Shown here: positions 60,629 through 62,628 of the stretch, one piece after another | Layout: every line of letters starts with the position of its first letter | Position numbering within the stretch: the first letter of the stretch is position 1 | NCBI GenBank assembly: GCA_002753185.1 | Contig: PDZX01000019.1 | Span: 1-62,628 of the forward strand | Origin: Magnetococcales bacterium WMHbin3 | GTDB lineage: Bacteria > Pseudomonadota > Magnetococcia > Magnetococcales > Magnetaquicoccaceae | Direction: 5' to 3' | Length of the DNA: 62,628 nt | Notes under the pieces: model-generated | What the model was told of the DNA's origin: nothing | What the model saw: only the letters and a program-made list of their open reading frames with translations | Databases searched by the model: none | Position numbers and translations under genes: made by a program

Positions 60629-60687
60629 ACCGGGTGGAATAGGCATGCGTCACGTCTTTCGCCAACCCGAAACAGGAGTATCCTCGC

Positions 60688-62409
60688 ATGGGCAAGATGA
60701 TGAAAGCCAGGCTGGACCAGATCGAATCGTTGTTGCACGCCATGATCGGGGTGGCCTACAAGGAGCGTCAGGAAAAGGAGGCGATCATTGCCCGGCAGGC
60801 CGATCTGATCGCCTCCCTGGATGGCGAGTTGAAGCGTTCCAAGAGTATCGCCAATGCCTTGACCAGTTGCAACGAGGCCCTGGTCCGTTCCACCTCCGAG
60901 ATGCAGTTTTTGTTGCAGGTGTGTGAAATGGTGGTCAAGAGCGGCGACTATCAACTGGTTTGGATCGGTTTTGCCCAGACCGACGCGGAAAAGCACATCA
61001 AGCCGGTGGCCCATTATGGATACGCGGATGGCTTTTTGGAACGGTTGCGGATGACCTGGGACGAAAACGCCGCCGGGGGGAGGGGACCCGCCGGTCGGGC
61101 GATTCGCAACCGTTGCGCCGAGACGGCCAACGACATCGCCACCGATCCCGATTATCTCCACTGTCGCGAGGAGGCCTTGAAGCGGGGCTATGCCGCGTCG
61201 ATTTCCCTGCCGCTCCTTCTGGAGGGGGAGGAGGAGATTGGGGTATTGAACATCTACTCTCGTGATCGTTTCGTTTTTAATAGTGATGAAGTAAAATTGT
61301 TATCGAGAATGGCGCAGGATATCTCTTACGGGATGTTGTCGATCCGCAAATCCCATCGCAACCACATGCTCGAAAAGAAGAACAAGCTGGAATACCAATC
61401 CAGGATCGTGATTTCCAACCTGCTGGAGACCTCTCTCAAGCCGATCAGCCTGGAGCGGATGCTGGAGGCCTGTTTGGAGTTGATCCTTTCCATTCCCTGG
61501 GTATCGATCGTCTCCAAGGGGGCGATTTTTTTGTATGACTCCGACAATGATCAATTGCGGATGGTCACGCAGCGGAGTCTTTCCACGCCGTTGCTCAAGA
61601 TGTGCGCGACCGTCGAGGCGGGATACTGTCTGTGTGGTCGGGCGGCCAAGGAGCGGAAACTCATTTTTTCATCCTGTCTGGACGAGCGTCACGACGTGCG
61701 TTTCGAGGGGATGAGCGATCATGGTCACTATTGTCTGCCCATTATGGCGGACGGAGAGTTGTTGGGGGTTTTGAATCTTTATGTCGCCTGTGGTCACGAG
61801 AACGATCCGGAACAGGAGTTGTTTCTGCATACCGTAGCCAGCACCTTGGCGGGCATCATCAAGCGCAAGGCGGCCGAGGAGCGGATTCAGCTGATGGCCA
61901 ACACCGACAGTCTCACCAACGTGGCCAATCGGCGTGCCTTCATGGAGCGGTTGGGTTTGGAGATCGCCAAGGCCAGGCGCGAAAAGAGCACGTTTGCCTT
62001 GCTTTATATGGATTTGGACCGTTTCAAGCTGGTCAACGACCAATTGGGGCACAAGGCCGGGGATCAGTTGTTGGTGCAGGTGGTGCAGCGGATTGCCGGC
62101 ATTTTGCGGGAGACCGACGCCCTGGGCCGCATTGGCGGGGACGAATTTGTGCTGGTGTTGCCCAATTCCCAGTTTCATGGCGCCAAATTCGTTGCCGAAA
62201 AGATCATCCATCTCATCAATCAACCCTTCATCGTCGCGGATCAGGAGGTGGGGATCGGCGTCAGCATTGGTTGCGCCATGTATCCGGAGCATGGCGTCGC
62301 CGGGGATTTGTTGTTGCACAAGGCCGATTGCGCTTTGTATGCCGTCAAGTCGCGGGGCAGGAATCAGGTGTTGCTCTACGAGGAGCAGTTCGAGGGGTTG
62401 AAGCAGTAG
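60688..62409 (+). CDS. diguanylate cyclase with two GAF-like domains
   Basis: A 573-residue soluble protein. An N-terminal coiled coil leads to a GAF domain (about residues 70-215; WIGFAQTDAEKHIKPVAHYG) and a second GAF-like domain (about 240-400). The GGDEF domain (410-570) has the active site RIGGDEFVLVLPN near 482-494 and an RETD inhibitory site just before it, so product feedback is expected. It should make c-di-GMP, which the PilZ protein at 19.2-20.0 kb could read. The GAF ligand is unknown. Confidence 0.93.
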   Translation: MGKMMKARLDQIESLLHAMIGVAYKERQEKEAIIARQADLIASLDGELKRSKSIANALTSCNEALVRSTSEMQFLLQVCEMVVKSGDYQLVWIGFAQTDAEKHIKPVAHYGYADGFLERLRMTWDENAAGGRGPAGRAIRNRCAETANDIATDPDYLHCREEALKRGYAASISLPLLLEGEEEIGVLNIYSRDRFVFNSDEVKLLSRMAQDISYGMLSIRKSHRNHMLEKKNKLEYQSRIVISNLLETSLKPISLERMLEACLELILSIPWVSIVSKGAIFLYDSDNDQLRMVTQRSLSTPLLKMCATVEAGYCLCGRAAKERKLIFSSCLDERHDVRFEGMSDHGHYCLPIMADGELLGVLNLYVACGHENDPEQELFLHTVASTLAGIIKRKAAEERIQLMANTDSLTNVANRRAFMERLGLEIAKARREKSTFALLYMDLDRFKLVNDQLGHKAGDQLLVQVVQRIAGILRETDALGRIGGDEFVLVLPNSQFHGAKFVAEKIIHLINQPFIVADQEVGIGVSIGCAMYPEHGVAGDLLLHKADCALYAVKSRGRNQVLLYEEQFEGLKQ

Positions 62410-62628
62410 TGGTGGACCGGCCAGGCGGATTGGATGGGCTGTCTTGCCTTCCAGAACGGTTCCGCAATCCGTCATGCCCGATGAGGTGGAAAAATGATCG
62501 ACAAACCAGGTTAGGAGCCGTTAAAAAATTACATGGACTTCTTCCTTTCGTGTTGATAAATTTAGCGGATGGAGACCGATAGCTTGATTGCAGCCCGATA
62601 TGCCGCTCTTGCGGGAATTCTTGATGAA

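Noticed and set aside
62410..62628. Gene at the right end of the window
   Set aside because: No frame with a start, SD and plausible content; only noncoding DNA after the diguanylate cyclase gene is visible.

Overview
The window is a chromosomal stretch of a GC-rich Gram-negative proteobacterium. Alphaproteobacterial affinity is suggested by a Cox15-type heme A synthase next to a DUF420 protein, a CcmI-like protein, UbiG, a DUF6476-like protein and a probable RquA. A deep lineage such as the magnetotactic Magnetococcales is possible, but this rests on gene content recalled from memory and was not tested. Most of the window is ordinary, tightly packed housekeeping and envelope DNA with many 4-base ATGA or GTGA overlaps.

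Layout. 1-5.1 kb: a FecR-domain repeat protein cut off inside its second repeat, a TPR protein coupled to a 72-residue protein, and the remnant of an AAA ATPase gene. 5.2-11.2 kb: mutL, then a surface-glycan set (two GT2 enzymes, DUF2304, a methyltransferase) and a B12-binding radical SAM protein. 11.3-18.8 kb: tatABC, RNase J, ftsK and a 5'-nucleotidase in one coupled run. 18.8-21.1 kb: a collapsed DUF433/DUF5615 pair, a PilZ protein and an exported protein. 21.1-31 kb: ndk, rlmN, an ion-transporter-superfamily carrier, a GspE/PilB ATPase, a MORN protein, a TAXI binding protein and a TrkH/KtrB channel. 31-46.5 kb: a Tat-exported amidase, ubiG, rluD, ccmI, a tandem pair of unknown paralogues, DUF420 and ctaA, an HD protein with an OGT-like transferase, a SPOR protein, a GT39 enzyme, probable rquA and a histone-deacetylase-family enzyme. 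52.9-62.4 kb: a KtrA-like subunit, an operon pairing a hybrid histidine kinase with a giant Hsp70/actin-fold protein, a lone ABC ATPase and a GAF-GGDEF diguanylate cyclase.

The outstanding segment is 46.5-52.6 kb. It is conspicuously AT-rich, all on the minus strand, and sits directly behind a host gene. Its genes, in transcription order, are an EamA/DMT transporter, a class III nucleotide cyclase fused to an FGE-sulfatase-like domain, an L-asparaginase-family enzyme, a two-domain protein that joins a YbaK-like domain to an Asp/Glu racemase, and a putative sensor/effector reading frame split by one in-frame TGA. A cyclase beside Asn/Asp enzymes and a deoxyribosyltransferase-like domain does not match an operon I know. 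It is the best candidate here for an undescribed signalling or conflict system.

Respiratory quinone and cytochrome functions recur (UbiG, RquA, CtaA, DUF420, CcmI), which suggests a switch between ubiquinone-based aerobic respiration and rhodoquinone-based anaerobic metabolism. Cyclic-di-GMP signalling is represented by the PilZ protein and the diguanylate cyclase. No rRNA, tRNA, CRISPR array or complete insertion sequence was recognised.
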